The notes: generated by a model not told the origin, from the sequence alone. A stretch of DNA of 64,000 nucleotides from Paenibacillus sp. DCT19 (GCF_003268635.1 NZ_CP029639.1:1189501-1253500); one strand, 5' to 3'. Counted from the stretch's first letter, positions 43,997 through 53,240 are shown. Translations and numbers: made by a program.

Positions 43997-45073
43997 ATGA
44001 AGAAATGGATTAAAATCATCATCACAATCGTACTATTAGCAGGCGTTGGCTACTGGTTATATGAGAAGTACAAGCCTAAGCCGGAGTTACCAGTAGAGAT
44101 TCCGCCGCCAATTACATTTGATGTGACACAGGAAACAATGACGCAAACCATTCAGGTAAAAGGAAAATCCGTATACACCGACCAGACGGATGTATTCTCT
44201 CCATACGCTTCGAGCATCAAGCAATGGCATGTGAAAAGTGGAGATCAGGTAAAGAAGGGAGATATTCTGTTCACATTAGATACGACAGCGCAACAAACAG
44301 AAGTTCAGCAACTGGAAAGCGATCTGGAAAAAGCTCGGTTAGATTATGAACTCAATCAGGTTAGCGTTGAGCAAGCAGGGATGACGGAAGCGCTTGGTGT
44401 AACCGAGGAAGAACGCAAGAAGGCTTTTGTTGAACGGGAGGGCAAACGACTGACCAACGAGTTGAATCAGAAAGCATTAGTTCTCAAGGAGCAGGAGATA
44501 CAGAAAAAGAAAGATGTGATGAGCAAAGCCGTTGTCTACGCTTCCGCGTCTGGTATATTCCAGATGAATGACGAGGACAGCAAAACACGTGCAGTGACAG
44601 AGGGACAAGTGATCGGGTCCATTACGAACACCAGCAAACTGAAGTTTATGACGATTGTTGGAGAAGAAGAGATGTTCAGGCTCAAGGTCGGGATGCCCGT
44701 TCAGGTACGAATGACCGCACAGAAAGATCTCAAATTCACAGGTAAGGTGAGTAAGGTGTCCAAATTTGCACGAAAGAGCACGGATACGGATCTCAAACAA
44801 GCTTCCCAATTCGATGTGGTCATTGATCTGAAGCCAGACGCAAAAATGTTTGGTGGGGTAAGTCTTGAGGGAGATATTGAGACAACGCGCAAAGACAAAG
44901 CCACAGTTGTATCCAGTATAGCCATCATGCGTGATCAGACGGAGCCTTATGTGTTACTCGACAAAGGAAATGGACAGACCGAGCCACTGACGATTAAAGC
45001 CGGGATGGAGTCAGGTGATAAAACAGAGGTGCTTAGCGGTCTGAAACCGGGAGATGTTGTAGTCATCCCTTAG
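43997..45073 (+). CDS. Efflux RND/MacA/YknX-type periplasmic adaptor (HlyD family)
   Basis: A 358-residue protein: N-terminal membrane anchor (about 2-22), a lipoyl-like half motif (K-S-G-D-Q-V-K-K-G-D-I-L-F-T-L, about 76-90), a coiled coil (about 95-175) and a second lipoyl/beta-barrel region with V-R-M-T-A-Q-K. ATG 43997. It completes an ATPase-permease-adaptor set like Bacillus YknXYZ, positioned next to a two-component system, an arrangement often used against antimicrobial peptides. Confidence 0.85.
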   Translation: MKKWIKIIITIVLLAGVGYWLYEKYKPKPELPVEIPPPITFDVTQETMTQTIQVKGKSVYTDQTDVFSPYASSIKQWHVKSGDQVKKGDILFTLDTTAQQTEVQQLESDLEKARLDYELNQVSVEQAGMTEALGVTEEERKKAFVEREGKRLTNELNQKALVLKEQEIQKKKDVMSKAVVYASASGIFQMNDEDSKTRAVTEGQVIGSITNTSKLKFMTIVGEEEMFRLKVGMPVQVRMTAQKDLKFTGKVSKVSKFARKSTDTDLKQASQFDVVIDLKPDAKMFGGVSLEGDIETTRKDKATVVSSIAIMRDQTEPYVLLDKGNGQTEPLTIKAGMESGDKTEVLSGLKPGDVVVIP

Positions 45074-45114
45074 AAAAATTTGCTTCCTATTAGACAGAGA
45101 AGTGTTCCAATGAG

Positions 45115-45155
45115 AGGTTCATTGTGGCAAAATAGGCCATGATGAGCCTTTTATT
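45115..45155 (+). terminator. Terminator of the YknXYZ-like operon
   Basis: A 14-bp stem with G-T pairs (AGGTTCATTGTGGC / GCCATGATGAGCCT), loop AAAATAG, then TTTATT. Confidence 0.75.
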
Positions 45156-45703
45156 GGCTCTGGGAAAGGGATTCTCGAATTCCTGCCAAATTATTGGAAA
45201 AAAAATATAAATAATTTTAGTTAATTCAATTTACAGTAATATTTACATGTCGTATAATCGAGCTATGAGGAGGTGAACACGCGATGGGAGGTTTGCAGGC
45301 GAAGAGCCTTTTTTTAAAACCTCTAGAAGTAAGCGCTTACTAAAATGAAGTAGGCACGTTCGTTCGTCTGTTCGTCACACCATTTCATCTTCGTTTCTGT
45401 TACACACATTCAATCAACATCACCCACATGATTACCGCATGGTTCGACCCCACACATCCTTAGTTACCCACAATTCCAGTCATTCCGACCTACGACAAGC
45501 TCCGGTGTTTAAGTGTATGGTTCTGTTGTCAGTATGTTCTTCGTTCCTTGGCTATTGTCTTGGTTATAGTTCAACATGAATGAATCCCGCATGGAGGTGT
45601 TATTTCCGCTCATCCGAACGTTCTCTACGTGCTATGCATCATGCTAACACAGAGGATCAGAAAATGAGTATAAACCAAATCTAACTAAAGGAAAGGTGGA
45701 ACT
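45156..45703 (+). promoter_or_regulatory. Long leader region of the cellulase gene
   Basis: This 548-bp gap has a near-consensus promoter TTTACA (45230-45235), 17-bp spacer, TATAAT (45253-45258), a short frame with an ideal ribosome site (see next entry) and the palindrome AGTAAGCGCTTACT (45328-45341), which resembles CcpA/LacI-type operators. The last 350 bp hold no further recognised signal. If the promoter is used, the 5' UTR is about 440 nt. Confidence 0.6.
45284..45343 (+). CDS. Possible 19-residue leader peptide before the cellulase gene
   Basis: ATG 45284 follows a perfect AGGAGGTGA (45268-45276) with 7-nt spacing; the peptide is M-G-G-L-Q-A-K-S-L-F-L-K-P-L-E-V-S-A-Y and stops at 45341. 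Its coding sequence contains a stem GAGGTTT/AAAACCTC with an inner AGGC/GCCT pair and T run, and its end overlaps the AGTAAGCGCTTACT palindrome. Such a strong ribosome site in a leader suggests translation has a control role. Not otherwise recognised. Confidence 0.45.
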   Translation: MGGLQAKSLFLKPLEVSAY

Positions 45704-48151
45704 ATGAAGACTAAATTGAAAGCTAAATCGAGAGGTAAGAACGCGCTGCGCAAAGGTGTAAAACAAATGCTGGCAGCTACGCTGCTTGCGGCGGGTATAT
45801 TCCCTGGGATGTCTTCGGGTATAGCTCAGGCGGCAGAGGCGCGTGTGGACAACCCGTTTGTTGGAGCGACGGCTTATCTGAATCAGGATTATTCCGCTCT
45901 TGTGGATACATCTATTGCGCTCACCAATGATGCAACGCTAAAAGCGAAGATGGAAACCGTCAAATCATATCCAACCGCTGTCTGGATCGACCGCATTGCT
46001 GCCATCTATGGTGGTACGGATAATGCGGGGCGCAAAAGCATCGAGCAGCATCTGGATGCAGTCCTTGCGCAGAAGCAACCTGGCGTACCTATAACGGCGT
46101 CTTTTGTTATCTATAACCTGCCAGGCCGGGATTGTCATGCCCTTGCATCTAACGGAGAACTTCCCCTAACACAGGCTGCACTACAGACATATAAGACGGA
46201 TTACATTGATGTCATTGCAGACATCTTCGCAGATCCGAAATATCAGGATATTCGTATTGTTGCGATCATTGAACCGGATAGCCTGCCGAACCTAGTAACG
46301 AACCTGAGTACACCAGCCTGTGCTCAAGCGAGCTCAACCGGTATCTATGAAGATGGCATCAAATATGCGCTGGACAAGCTGCATGCCGTTCCAAACGTAT
46401 ACAATTATCTGGATATCGGGCACTCTGGCTGGCTTGGATGGGATACCAATCGTGCACCTGCCATTGCACTGTACACTAGTGTAGTGCAGGATACGGCAGC
46501 AGGTCTGCAAAGTGCCGATGGTTTTATTACGAATACAGCCAATACAACACCTCTGAATGAGCCAAATCTGCCTAATCCGGATCTGAACATTGGTGGACAA
46601 CCGATTCGCTCCTCCAGTTTCTATGAATGGAACCCGTACTTTGATGAGACGGACTTCACTGCAGCGCTCTATTCTGGATTCGTTCAAGCAGGATGGCCGA
46701 CCAGTACAGGCTTCCTCATTGATACCAGCCGTAACGGATGGGGCGGGGTGAACCGTCCAACATCGGCTACAGGCAGCAATATCAACGACTACGTGAATTC
46801 TGGACGGATCGATCGTCGTGATCACCGAGGCAACTGGTGTAATAACAGTGGCGCAGGTATAGGGGAAGCACCTAAAGCTGCTCCAGGTCCGGCGCATCTG
46901 GATGCGTATGTATGGGTGAAACCTCCAGGTGAATCGGATGGCTCCAGCTCCGAAATTCCGAATAATGAAGGCAAAGGCTTCGACCGGATGTGTGATCCTA
47001 CCTTCATCACGCGGGATGGCGTATTAACAGGTGCATTACCTAATGCTCCAGTCTCGGGTCACTGGTTCCATGATCAATTCGTAACCTTGGTGAAAAATTC
47101 ATTCCCTGTTCTGCCTGCAAGTAATGGTGGAGGCAACCCTCCGGGAGGTGGCGACACAGCTCCGGCAGCCCCATCCGCATTGACTGCTTCTGCGGGTAAT
47201 GCTCAGGTGTCATTGACTTGGACTGCTTCTGCAGGTGCAACGAGTTATAGTGTGAAGCGTGCGCTAAGTCCTTCCGGACCGTTCACTACCATTGCAGCAA
47301 ATGTAAGTGGAACGTCATTCAACAATACCGGTTTGATCAACGGCACAACGTATTATTATGTTGTCACCGCCAAGAATGCAGTAGGTGAAAGTGTTAATTC
47401 TACGACAGCCACAGCTACTCCGATAGCGGGTGTGACAACGCCAGCAGCACCGACAGCATTAACTGCAATGGCAGGCAACGCACAGGTTAACCTGACATGG
47501 ACGGCCTCGGCAGGAGCGACAAGCTACAATGTGAAACGCGCAACAAGTGTAGCAGGTCCATTCACTACCATTGCGGCCAATGTGAGCGGAACCTCGTTCA
47601 CCAACACAGGGCTGACGAATGGCACAACGTATCATTATGTAGTAACGGCTGTGAATACAGCAGGTGAAAGTGTTAACTCTGCTGCTGCTTCTGCTACACC
47701 TCAGAGTGTAGTTGTGCCAACGAGTGACCTCGTATTGCAGTATCGTGCAGGGGATACTAACGCAACAGATAGCCAGATCAAGCCATATTTTAATATCAAA
47801 AACGTGGGTACAACCGCTGTGAACTTGAGTGATCTGAAGATCCGTTATTACTTCTCAAAAGAGGGCACAGCCGCGATGGATTCCGCGATTGACTGGGCAC
47901 AGGTCGGTGCGTCCAACATTCAACGCACCTTCACGGATTCCTACGTGGAGCTCAGCTTCACATCAGGAGCTGGAAGCATCCAGCCTGGCGGACAATCCGG
48001 AGAGATTCAGCTTCGGATGTATAAGACGGATTGGTCGAGCTTTGACGAGTCTAACGATTATTCCTATGATCCAACCAAAACATCGTATCAGGATTGGAGC
48101 AAGGTAACGCTCTATCAAGGTGGAAACCTGGTATGGGGAATCGAGCCATAA
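45704..48151 (+). CDS. Secreted GH6 exoglucanase (cellobiohydrolase) with two FN3 domains and a CBM3
   Basis: An 815-residue protein. Signal peptide ends near residue 43 (A-Q-A). GH6 catalytic domain (about 48-465) contains the acid Asp region V-A-I-I-E-P-D-S-L-P-N and the family 3' motif V-W-V-K-P-P-G-E-S-D-G, and it has four Cys in the usual places (R-D-C-H, T-P-A-C, N-W-C-N, R-M-C-D). A Gly/Pro linker follows, then two fibronectin type III repeats (about 480-570 and 575-660), then a CBM3 (about 667-815, ending N-L-V-W-G-I-E-P) that binds crystalline cellulose. It cleaves cellobiose from chain ends outside the cell. ATG 45704 follows AAAGGTGG. Confidence 0.93.
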   Translation: MKTKLKAKSRGKNALRKGVKQMLAATLLAAGIFPGMSSGIAQAAEARVDNPFVGATAYLNQDYSALVDTSIALTNDATLKAKMETVKSYPTAVWIDRIAAIYGGTDNAGRKSIEQHLDAVLAQKQPGVPITASFVIYNLPGRDCHALASNGELPLTQAALQTYKTDYIDVIADIFADPKYQDIRIVAIIEPDSLPNLVTNLSTPACAQASSTGIYEDGIKYALDKLHAVPNVYNYLDIGHSGWLGWDTNRAPAIALYTSVVQDTAAGLQSADGFITNTANTTPLNEPNLPNPDLNIGGQPIRSSSFYEWNPYFDETDFTAALYSGFVQAGWPTSTGFLIDTSRNGWGGVNRPTSATGSNINDYVNSGRIDRRDHRGNWCNNSGAGIGEAPKAAPGPAHLDAYVWVKPPGESDGSSSEIPNNEGKGFDRMCDPTFITRDGVLTGALPNAPVSGHWFHDQFVTLVKNSFPVLPASNGGGNPPGGGDTAPAAPSALTASAGNAQVSLTWTASAGATSYSVKRALSPSGPFTTIAANVSGTSFNNTGLINGTTYYYVVTAKNAVGESVNSTTATATPIAGVTTPAAPTALTAMAGNAQVNLTWTASAGATSYNVKRATSVAGPFTTIAANVSGTSFTNTGLTNGTTYHYVVTAVNTAGESVNSAAASATPQSVVVPTSDLVLQYRAGDTNATDSQIKPYFNIKNVGTTAVNLSDLKIRYYFSKEGTAAMDSAIDWAQVGASNIQRTFTDSYVELSFTSGAGSIQPGGQSGEIQLRMYKTDWSSFDESNDYSYDPTKTSYQDWSKVTLYQGGNLVWGIEP
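47160..47706 (+). repeat. Tandem FN3-encoding repeat in the cellulase gene
   Basis: Two units of about 270-280 bp (starting near 47160 and 47440) encode near-identical FN3 domains (A-G-N-A-Q-V-x-L-T-W-T-A-S-A-G-A-T-S-Y). The DNA similarity could allow unequal recombination and change in domain number. Confidence 0.8.
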
Positions 48152-48217
48152 AAGGTTTTTCAAAAAAGAAACAAATCTTTTTGAACACGAATTGTAAGCG
48201 ATAATTGAATCACAGTA

Positions 48218-48254
48218 ACCGCAATTCTCCGAGTGGTGGAGGATTGCGGTTTTT
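48218..48254 (+). terminator. Terminator after the cellulase
   Basis: A 13-bp stem ACCGCAATTCTCC / GGAGGATTGCGGT, 7-nt loop, T run. Confidence 0.88.
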
Positions 48255-48524
48255 ACTATGTCATACTGGAACGGTTCATTCATATGTCGAGCTGATTGGT
48301 AACAAACACTGAATATTAATCATTTTCAACGGATAATTACCTATGGTGGAAACGGGAGGATGTCTATAATAGTACCCGATGGCAGGATCTTACTGCTCCT
48401 GACTGCTGAGATCGAAGGGGGACAGTGCTGAATTAAGTCAGATAAGGGCTAGGTTGATCCGATTTATTGTAAGCGCAATCATTTCTTTGGCGTCACTATT
48501 CTGTCTTAAGGAGAGTGAAGGTGG
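48255..48524 (+). promoter_or_regulatory. Control region of the rhamnogalacturonan lyase with cre site
   Basis: TGTAAGCGCAATCA at 48468-48481 fully matches the CcpA consensus TGNAANCGNWNNCW. A -10-like TATAAT is at 48365-48370, with no clear -35. Inverted GATCT/AGATC (about 48383-48412) is weak. Catabolite repression of the lyase is likely. Confidence 0.55.
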
Positions 48525-50924
48525 ATGAACTCAGAAACAACAACGCAGGTGCAACAGAGATCGGCTTCTCGGCAGTATGGTAACCGTAAAAGAACGGGAA
48601 TGCCACTTGCGGCAAAAGTGCTCTCTTCTGCACTTAGTGTAGCGTTACTCTTTGCTGGAACAGCTGGAATTGGTGGAGCAACCGCCGCAGCTAACGGAGA
48701 GGTAGGGCTGCAATCCAGTAAGGGAGGCGGGCATGTGAAAGACATTCAATTGGAATATCTGGATCGCGGACTTGTGGCGGCGTCGACTTCAGAAGGTGTC
48801 TTTCTCAGTTGGCGTTTGCTTGGAGATGAAGCTACTGGTTACAGTGACCAAGGACTGACCGGTACTAATTTCAACGTCTATCGGGATGGGAAGAAAATCG
48901 CTACAGTTACGGACAGCACCAATTATGTAGATAAATCAGGCAAAGCTTCCTCTCGTTATGAAGTTGCTGCAGTGAATGCGAAAGGCAAAGAAAGCAAACG
49001 CAGTTCATCGGTCAAACCTTGGGCGAATGGTTATGTTGATCTACCTTTGCAAAAACCAGCTGATGGCGTTACTCCTGCTGGAGAAAAATACACGTACTCG
49101 GCGAATGATATGAGCGTTGGCGATGTAGACGGGGACGGGCAGTATGAGTTTTTTGTGAAATGGGACCCTTCCAACTCCAAGGATGTATCCCAAAAAGGCT
49201 ATACAGGTAATACTTACGTAGATTGTTACACGCTCGATGGACAGTTGTTATATCGAATCGACCTCGGGGTTAACATCCGTTCAGGTGCCCATTATACACA
49301 AATGCTGGTTTATGATTTTGATGGGGATGGCAAGGCTGAATTGATGTTCAAGACGGCACCAGGTACCAAAATCGTGAAGTATAACAAAAAAGGAAAAGTA
49401 ACGTCCGAGAAATATATTACGTTACCCAAAGAGGATCGCAAAGCAGGATATTCTCATGAGGATGACTACCGCATGAGTGCAACGGACTACTACAATCATG
49501 TTGTAGATATGTTCAAGAACTGGCACAAGCACGAAGAAGTGGTCAAAGGCAACTGGCCTGCTACGCTGGAAGAAGCATTTGGTATAGAGAAAAAGTATAA
49601 CTATCCGCTCTCTGAAGCCGATGCGAAGAGTCTGGCTGACTACTTCATTGATGTATATGCGCCAAGCCGTAGTGACCGCAATGAGCTGCGCAAATTTGAA
49701 GGATTCGTAGTGGATGGACCCGAGTATGTAACGGTGTTCGAAGGGAAATCGGGCAAGGAGCTGGAAACGATCCCTTATGAACCGGAACGTCACGATGATG
49801 GTCTGATGTGGGGAGATTATGCGATGAACCGCATCGAACCGGCAAACCGTGTAGACCGCTTCCTGGCAGGTGTGGCGTATCTGGATGGGAAGAAGCCATC
49901 CGCGATCTTCGCGCGTGGGTATTATACCCGCACCACAATGGTTGCTTATAACTGGGATGGCAAGAAGCTCAAACGTGAGTGGAAGGTAGATAGCGGCTGG
50001 ACGCCAATGAAAAATCCATTCAATGATGGACCTCATGGCGTAGATGGTACAGATCCAACGTATGGTGAAATAACAACACAAGGTGCACACTATTTCAGTG
50101 TGGCTGATGTGGATGGAGACGGCAAACAAGAGATTGTATACGGCTCTGTTACGATAGATCATGACGGTAGCGTGCTGTATAACTCGAAGGATGTCATGCC
50201 TGCTGAAAGTGCAGCGCCAGGAACGATAGCGCGATTGGGACACGGCGATGCTCTACATGTAGCAGATATTGACCCGGATCGTCCAGGGCTTGAGATCTTC
50301 ATGGTGCATGAAGGTGGGCCATGGGCTCCGTATGGATACTCTCTGCGTGATGCGAAGACTGGTGAAGTGATCTACGGTGGCTACACTGGTAAAGACACAG
50401 GACGCGGAATGATTGGAGATGTTGATCCAACTCGCCGTGGACTGGAGACGTGGGCAGTAGGATTGTGGACAGCCCAAGGTGAGAAAATAAGTGATACAGC
50501 ACCAGGTACGAATATGAACATTCGCTGGGCTGGAGATATGACGACACAGATCGTGGATGGCGCTATTGATGTCACACCTACCATCAAGGATTGGAACCGG
50601 GGTACGTTGCTAACCGCAACAGGGACGCTGACCAATAACTACACCAAAGGTACACCTGGTCTCGTAGCAGATATTTTCGGGGATTGGCGAGAAGAGATGC
50701 TGGTGAGAACAGCGGACAGCTCTGCAATCCGCATCTACTTGAGCACCGAGGAGACGGATCGGAAGCTGTACACGCTCATGCATGATCCGATGTATCGTGT
50801 AGGTATTGCTGGACAGAACAGCGGGTACAACCAGCCTTCCTATCCATCCTTCTATATGGCTTCGGATATAGACTGGTCAAAAGTACCACTGCCTAAATTC
50901 CATACGGGTAAGGGCGGTAAGTAA
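48525..50924 (+). CDS. Secreted rhamnogalacturonan lyase, PL11 family
   Basis: A 799-residue protein: a long basic N-terminus with signal peptide (about 25-55, A-T-A-A-A). The PL11 eight-bladed propeller shows in repeated D-V-D-G-D-G-x-x-E and D-F-D-G-D-G-K-A-E calcium-binding loops (I-x-V-G-D-V-D-G-D-G-Q-Y-E-F, Y-D-F-D-G-D-G-K-A-E-L, S-V-A-D-V-D-G-D-G-K-Q-E), plus D-I-F-G-D-W-R-E-E and the C-terminal Y-N-Q-P-S-Y-P-S. These match YesW/YesX-type lyases that cut rhamnogalacturonan I by beta-elimination. ATG 48525 follows AAGGAGAG. Its products could feed the AraC/GH4 genes downstream. Confidence 0.93.
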   Translation: MNSETTTQVQQRSASRQYGNRKRTGMPLAAKVLSSALSVALLFAGTAGIGGATAAANGEVGLQSSKGGGHVKDIQLEYLDRGLVAASTSEGVFLSWRLLGDEATGYSDQGLTGTNFNVYRDGKKIATVTDSTNYVDKSGKASSRYEVAAVNAKGKESKRSSSVKPWANGYVDLPLQKPADGVTPAGEKYTYSANDMSVGDVDGDGQYEFFVKWDPSNSKDVSQKGYTGNTYVDCYTLDGQLLYRIDLGVNIRSGAHYTQMLVYDFDGDGKAELMFKTAPGTKIVKYNKKGKVTSEKYITLPKEDRKAGYSHEDDYRMSATDYYNHVVDMFKNWHKHEEVVKGNWPATLEEAFGIEKKYNYPLSEADAKSLADYFIDVYAPSRSDRNELRKFEGFVVDGPEYVTVFEGKSGKELETIPYEPERHDDGLMWGDYAMNRIEPANRVDRFLAGVAYLDGKKPSAIFARGYYTRTTMVAYNWDGKKLKREWKVDSGWTPMKNPFNDGPHGVDGTDPTYGEITTQGAHYFSVADVDGDGKQEIVYGSVTIDHDGSVLYNSKDVMPAESAAPGTIARLGHGDALHVADIDPDRPGLEIFMVHEGGPWAPYGYSLRDAKTGEVIYGGYTGKDTGRGMIGDVDPTRRGLETWAVGLWTAQGEKISDTAPGTNMNIRWAGDMTTQIVDGAIDVTPTIKDWNRGTLLTATGTLTNNYTKGTPGLVADIFGDWREEMLVRTADSSAIRIYLSTEETDRKLYTLMHDPMYRVGIAGQNSGYNQPSYPSFYMASDIDWSKVPLPKFHTGKGGK

Positions 50925-50971
50925 GCTGAACCACAAGTGAATCCGGATTGATGGTAGTAGCATTGGAGAAG

Positions 50972-51020
50972 GCTCTGACAGAGTCCTGTGGTTAAACACA
51001 TGGGACAGTCAGAGCTTTTT
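50972..51020 (+). terminator. Terminator after the rhamnogalacturonan lyase
   Basis: GCTCTGAC pairs with GTCAGAGC, then TTTTT. Confidence 0.8.
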
Positions 51021-51131
51021 CTTTCTTATGATCAGGTTAAGGTTAATATGATTAGGTGAGTCAGTCATTACAAGTTTTTGTTTTACACGGAGGAAGTGAC
51101 TTGATGCTAGGATGAATGACAAGATTGCTGT

Positions 51132-51773
51132 TCAATTCTTCTGCTCTTGCCCACGAACATCAGAATGTAAATGCTGCACAGAGGCGAGATCCTTAAGTAC
51201 AACCTGTCCCTGCTCATATGCGAGTGTAGTGATGGAGCATTCGGGGATGAGTGTATGTTGTACAGCAACGAAATCAGGAACCCATGCGTGAAGCTCTTGC
51301 GTGGGCAGGGTGTGAACGAGGAAATCCGTAATTAACCCGCCATGGGTGACAAGGATATAATGGTCAGTCGTAGTCTGCTCAGATCCAGACAGCGCTAACT
51401 CAGATAGAAAATGGGATAAACGTTCCCCAGCCTGTCTGGCTGAGTCGCCAACTGGTGGGATATAGTCAGGTTCACGCGTACAACGATTCCACATCTCGAC
51501 GAATTGTTCGAAGGTCTGGTCAGGGGCATCTCCCCAATTAGCACGCTCACGGAGTCGTTGATCCTTCTCTACAGGAATTGCATTAATAAGACTGATGTGA
51601 CTAGCCGTATCTATTGCTCTTCGAAGAGGGCTGGAGAAGATACGGGCATTCGGCAATTTTTTGAAATATTCCGCGGTCTGTTCAGCTTGAACCGTTCCTT
51701 TCTCCGTTAGTCCGACATCTCCTATATGCTGTTCCTTGATTCCATGTCTAACAAGATAAATCATCATGCTCAT
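51132..51773 (-). CDS. Histidine phosphatase superfamily protein
   Basis: A 213-residue protein from ATG 51773 (9 bases after AGGAGG; the 51821 and 51779 starts are too far from or too close to this box). The N-terminal I-Y-L-V-R-H-G carries the phosphorylated His (R-H-G). S-S-P-L-R-R-A-I-D-T-A and the late V-T-H-G-G-L-I (second catalytic His) complete the active site. The natural substrate, small-molecule phosphate or protein, is not evident. Confidence 0.88.
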   Translation of the reverse strand: MSMMIYLVRHGIKEQHIGDVGLTEKGTVQAEQTAEYFKKLPNARIFSSPLRRAIDTASHISLINAIPVEKDQRLRERANWGDAPDQTFEQFVEMWNRCTREPDYIPPVGDSARQAGERLSHFLSELALSGSEQTTTDHYILVTHGGLITDFLVHTLPTQELHAWVPDFVAVQHTLIPECSITTLAYEQGQVVLKDLASVQHLHSDVRGQEQKN

Positions 51774-52202
51774 GATCATAGACCTCCTGGATAATTTAAA
51801 TATGGAGTTACTTTTTCTCATTGAAGAGTAGTTTTTGCACCTATCTAATTAGATTATCATCTAATTAAACAATATTATATCAGTTTTTTAATTAAGCTAC
51901 ATAGATTGAACTAGACATTTACACTTTACGGTGAGGACAGAAAAAACCTGAAAAAGCGGAGCGTTTGCCTGAAAGCTTTCTGAAAGAAAGCTACATCGGA
52001 AGCACAAGCTATCCCCGGATTTTCCCCTTTGGAAAAGGGAATTCGAAAAATCTGGGGATAACAGCGATTGGAAGGTTGTTCTGTCATCGGAGTGGACTGT
52101 GTAAATATTTGTAGTTCAATTTATATAGGTAGTTTAATTTACACAAAGTCTATTGGTACAATAGTAGAAGTGAGGATTACTGCAGCGAGGAAGGTGTGCA
52201 GA
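51774..52202. other. Intergenic region mostly occupied by repeat copy 2
   Basis: The 429-bp gap between divergent genes is AT-rich near 51830-51900, then holds the 198-bp structured repeat (51928-52125), then about 77 bp up to the AraC gene. Confidence 0.7.
51928..52125 (+). repeat. 198-bp structured intergenic repeat, copy 2
   Basis: About 87% identical to copy 1 at 41582-41779, same length and orientation. Base changes often keep pairing (ATCCCCGGATT/AATCTGGGGAT replaces a G-T by a G-C pair; the loop of AGCTTTC/GAAAGCT varies). It ends 77 nt before the AraC gene start. Confidence 0.85.
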
Positions 52203-53240
52203 ATGAACCAAGAGCAAGACGTACCTATGACAGGCAGTTTGTTTCAGGAGCAATTACGAAGCGAGAACTGTGAACCTCGTTTCTACGCCTATTATTACAA
52301 GCAGTGGAATAACTACCGGATGAACTATCATGATCATGATTCTACAGAAATTATGTACATTATCTCGGGAATGTGTCGTGTCGATGTGCAGATGCCAGAT
52401 GGGAGCGAGGAGCAGACTTTGTTGAAAAAAGGTCAGTTCATCCTGATCGATGCCGGTGTCCCGCACCGCTTGTTAGTCGAGGATGGTGCTGCCTGCCGCA
52501 TGCTGAACGTTGAATTTGGCTTTGCCATCTCCGCATCGTCGGCCTCGGTTCAACCTTCTATTCGCCACTTGGCAATGGAGGAAGAAGAGGTGCAGCAATT
52601 CCTTCAGCATGCTTGTGCCTATCTGGTACTGCCTGACCCCGAAGAGGTCTATTACATTATGAAAAGCCTCGTATTAGAGCTGGATCAGCGCGGATTATCA
52701 GAGCAAGGCCGAAGCTTCCAGCCGATCGGGGTGATTCCTCAGGAAGAACGGTGGGAGCATCGAGAGGCACGAAATTTAAAAGCCTTGGATCAAGGCATTC
52801 TGGTGCGTACCCTATTTATTCAACTGTTGATTCGTGTGGCGCGTCTGCGTGGGGAGATGAGTCGGAGTGCCTCGGATCAGACGGAGCTGTATGTGAAACG
52901 AACGGTGGAATTTATGCATCAGAACATGGATCGTAGCATTCAGATGAAGGATATTGCGGCGGCTGTGAATTTACATCCAGGGTATTTGCATCGTATTTTC
53001 CGTCAGCACACGCAGCGAACACCAACGGATTATCTGACGATGCTTCGGATGGAGAAGGCTAAGATGCTACTGCAACAGACCGATATTCCTATATCCGAAA
53101 TATCCGATTATGTCGGGGTAGGGAGCCGGCAATATTTTCATATGTTATTCAAAAAGTATACATCACTTACTCCCGTAGCCTTTCGTTCTTCGAAAGACCG
53201 TCATGTCAGTCACTACCCAATACATTCAATGGAAGAATAA
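52203..53240 (+). CDS. AraC-family regulator with N-terminal cupin domain
   Basis: ATG 52203 behind AGGAAGGTG gives 345 residues. The N-terminal cupin-like ligand domain (about 20-120) has H-D-H-D-S-T-E-I-M-Y and D-A-G-V-P-H-R. The C-terminal AraC domain (about 235-335) has I-Q-M-K-D-I-A-A-A-V-N-L-H-P-G-Y-L-H-R-I-F and I-S-E-I-S-D-Y-V-G-V-G-S-R-Q-Y-F-H-M-L-F. It lies directly before a GH4 glycosidase gene and is its likely activator, sensing a sugar from pectin or hemicellulose. Preceded by repeat copy 2. Confidence 0.88.
   Translation: MNQEQDVPMTGSLFQEQLRSENCEPRFYAYYYKQWNNYRMNYHDHDSTEIMYIISGMCRVDVQMPDGSEEQTLLKKGQFILIDAGVPHRLLVEDGAACRMLNVEFGFAISASSASVQPSIRHLAMEEEEVQQFLQHACAYLVLPDPEEVYYIMKSLVLELDQRGLSEQGRSFQPIGVIPQEERWEHREARNLKALDQGILVRTLFIQLLIRVARLRGEMSRSASDQTELYVKRTVEFMHQNMDRSIQMKDIAAAVNLHPGYLHRIFRQHTQRTPTDYLTMLRMEKAKMLLQQTDIPISEISDYVGVGSRQYFHMLFKKYTSLTPVAFRSSKDRHVSHYPIHSMEE

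Noticed and set aside
46334..46897. 187-codon minus-strand open frame inside the cellulase gene
   Set aside because: Opposite the conserved GH6 domain, no ribosome site or family.
49422..50243. 273-codon minus-strand open frame inside the rhamnogalacturonan lyase gene
   Set aside because: It lies entirely opposite a well-supported PL11 gene, has no ribosome site or recognisable family, and is Cys/His-rich in a way typical of antisense shadows.
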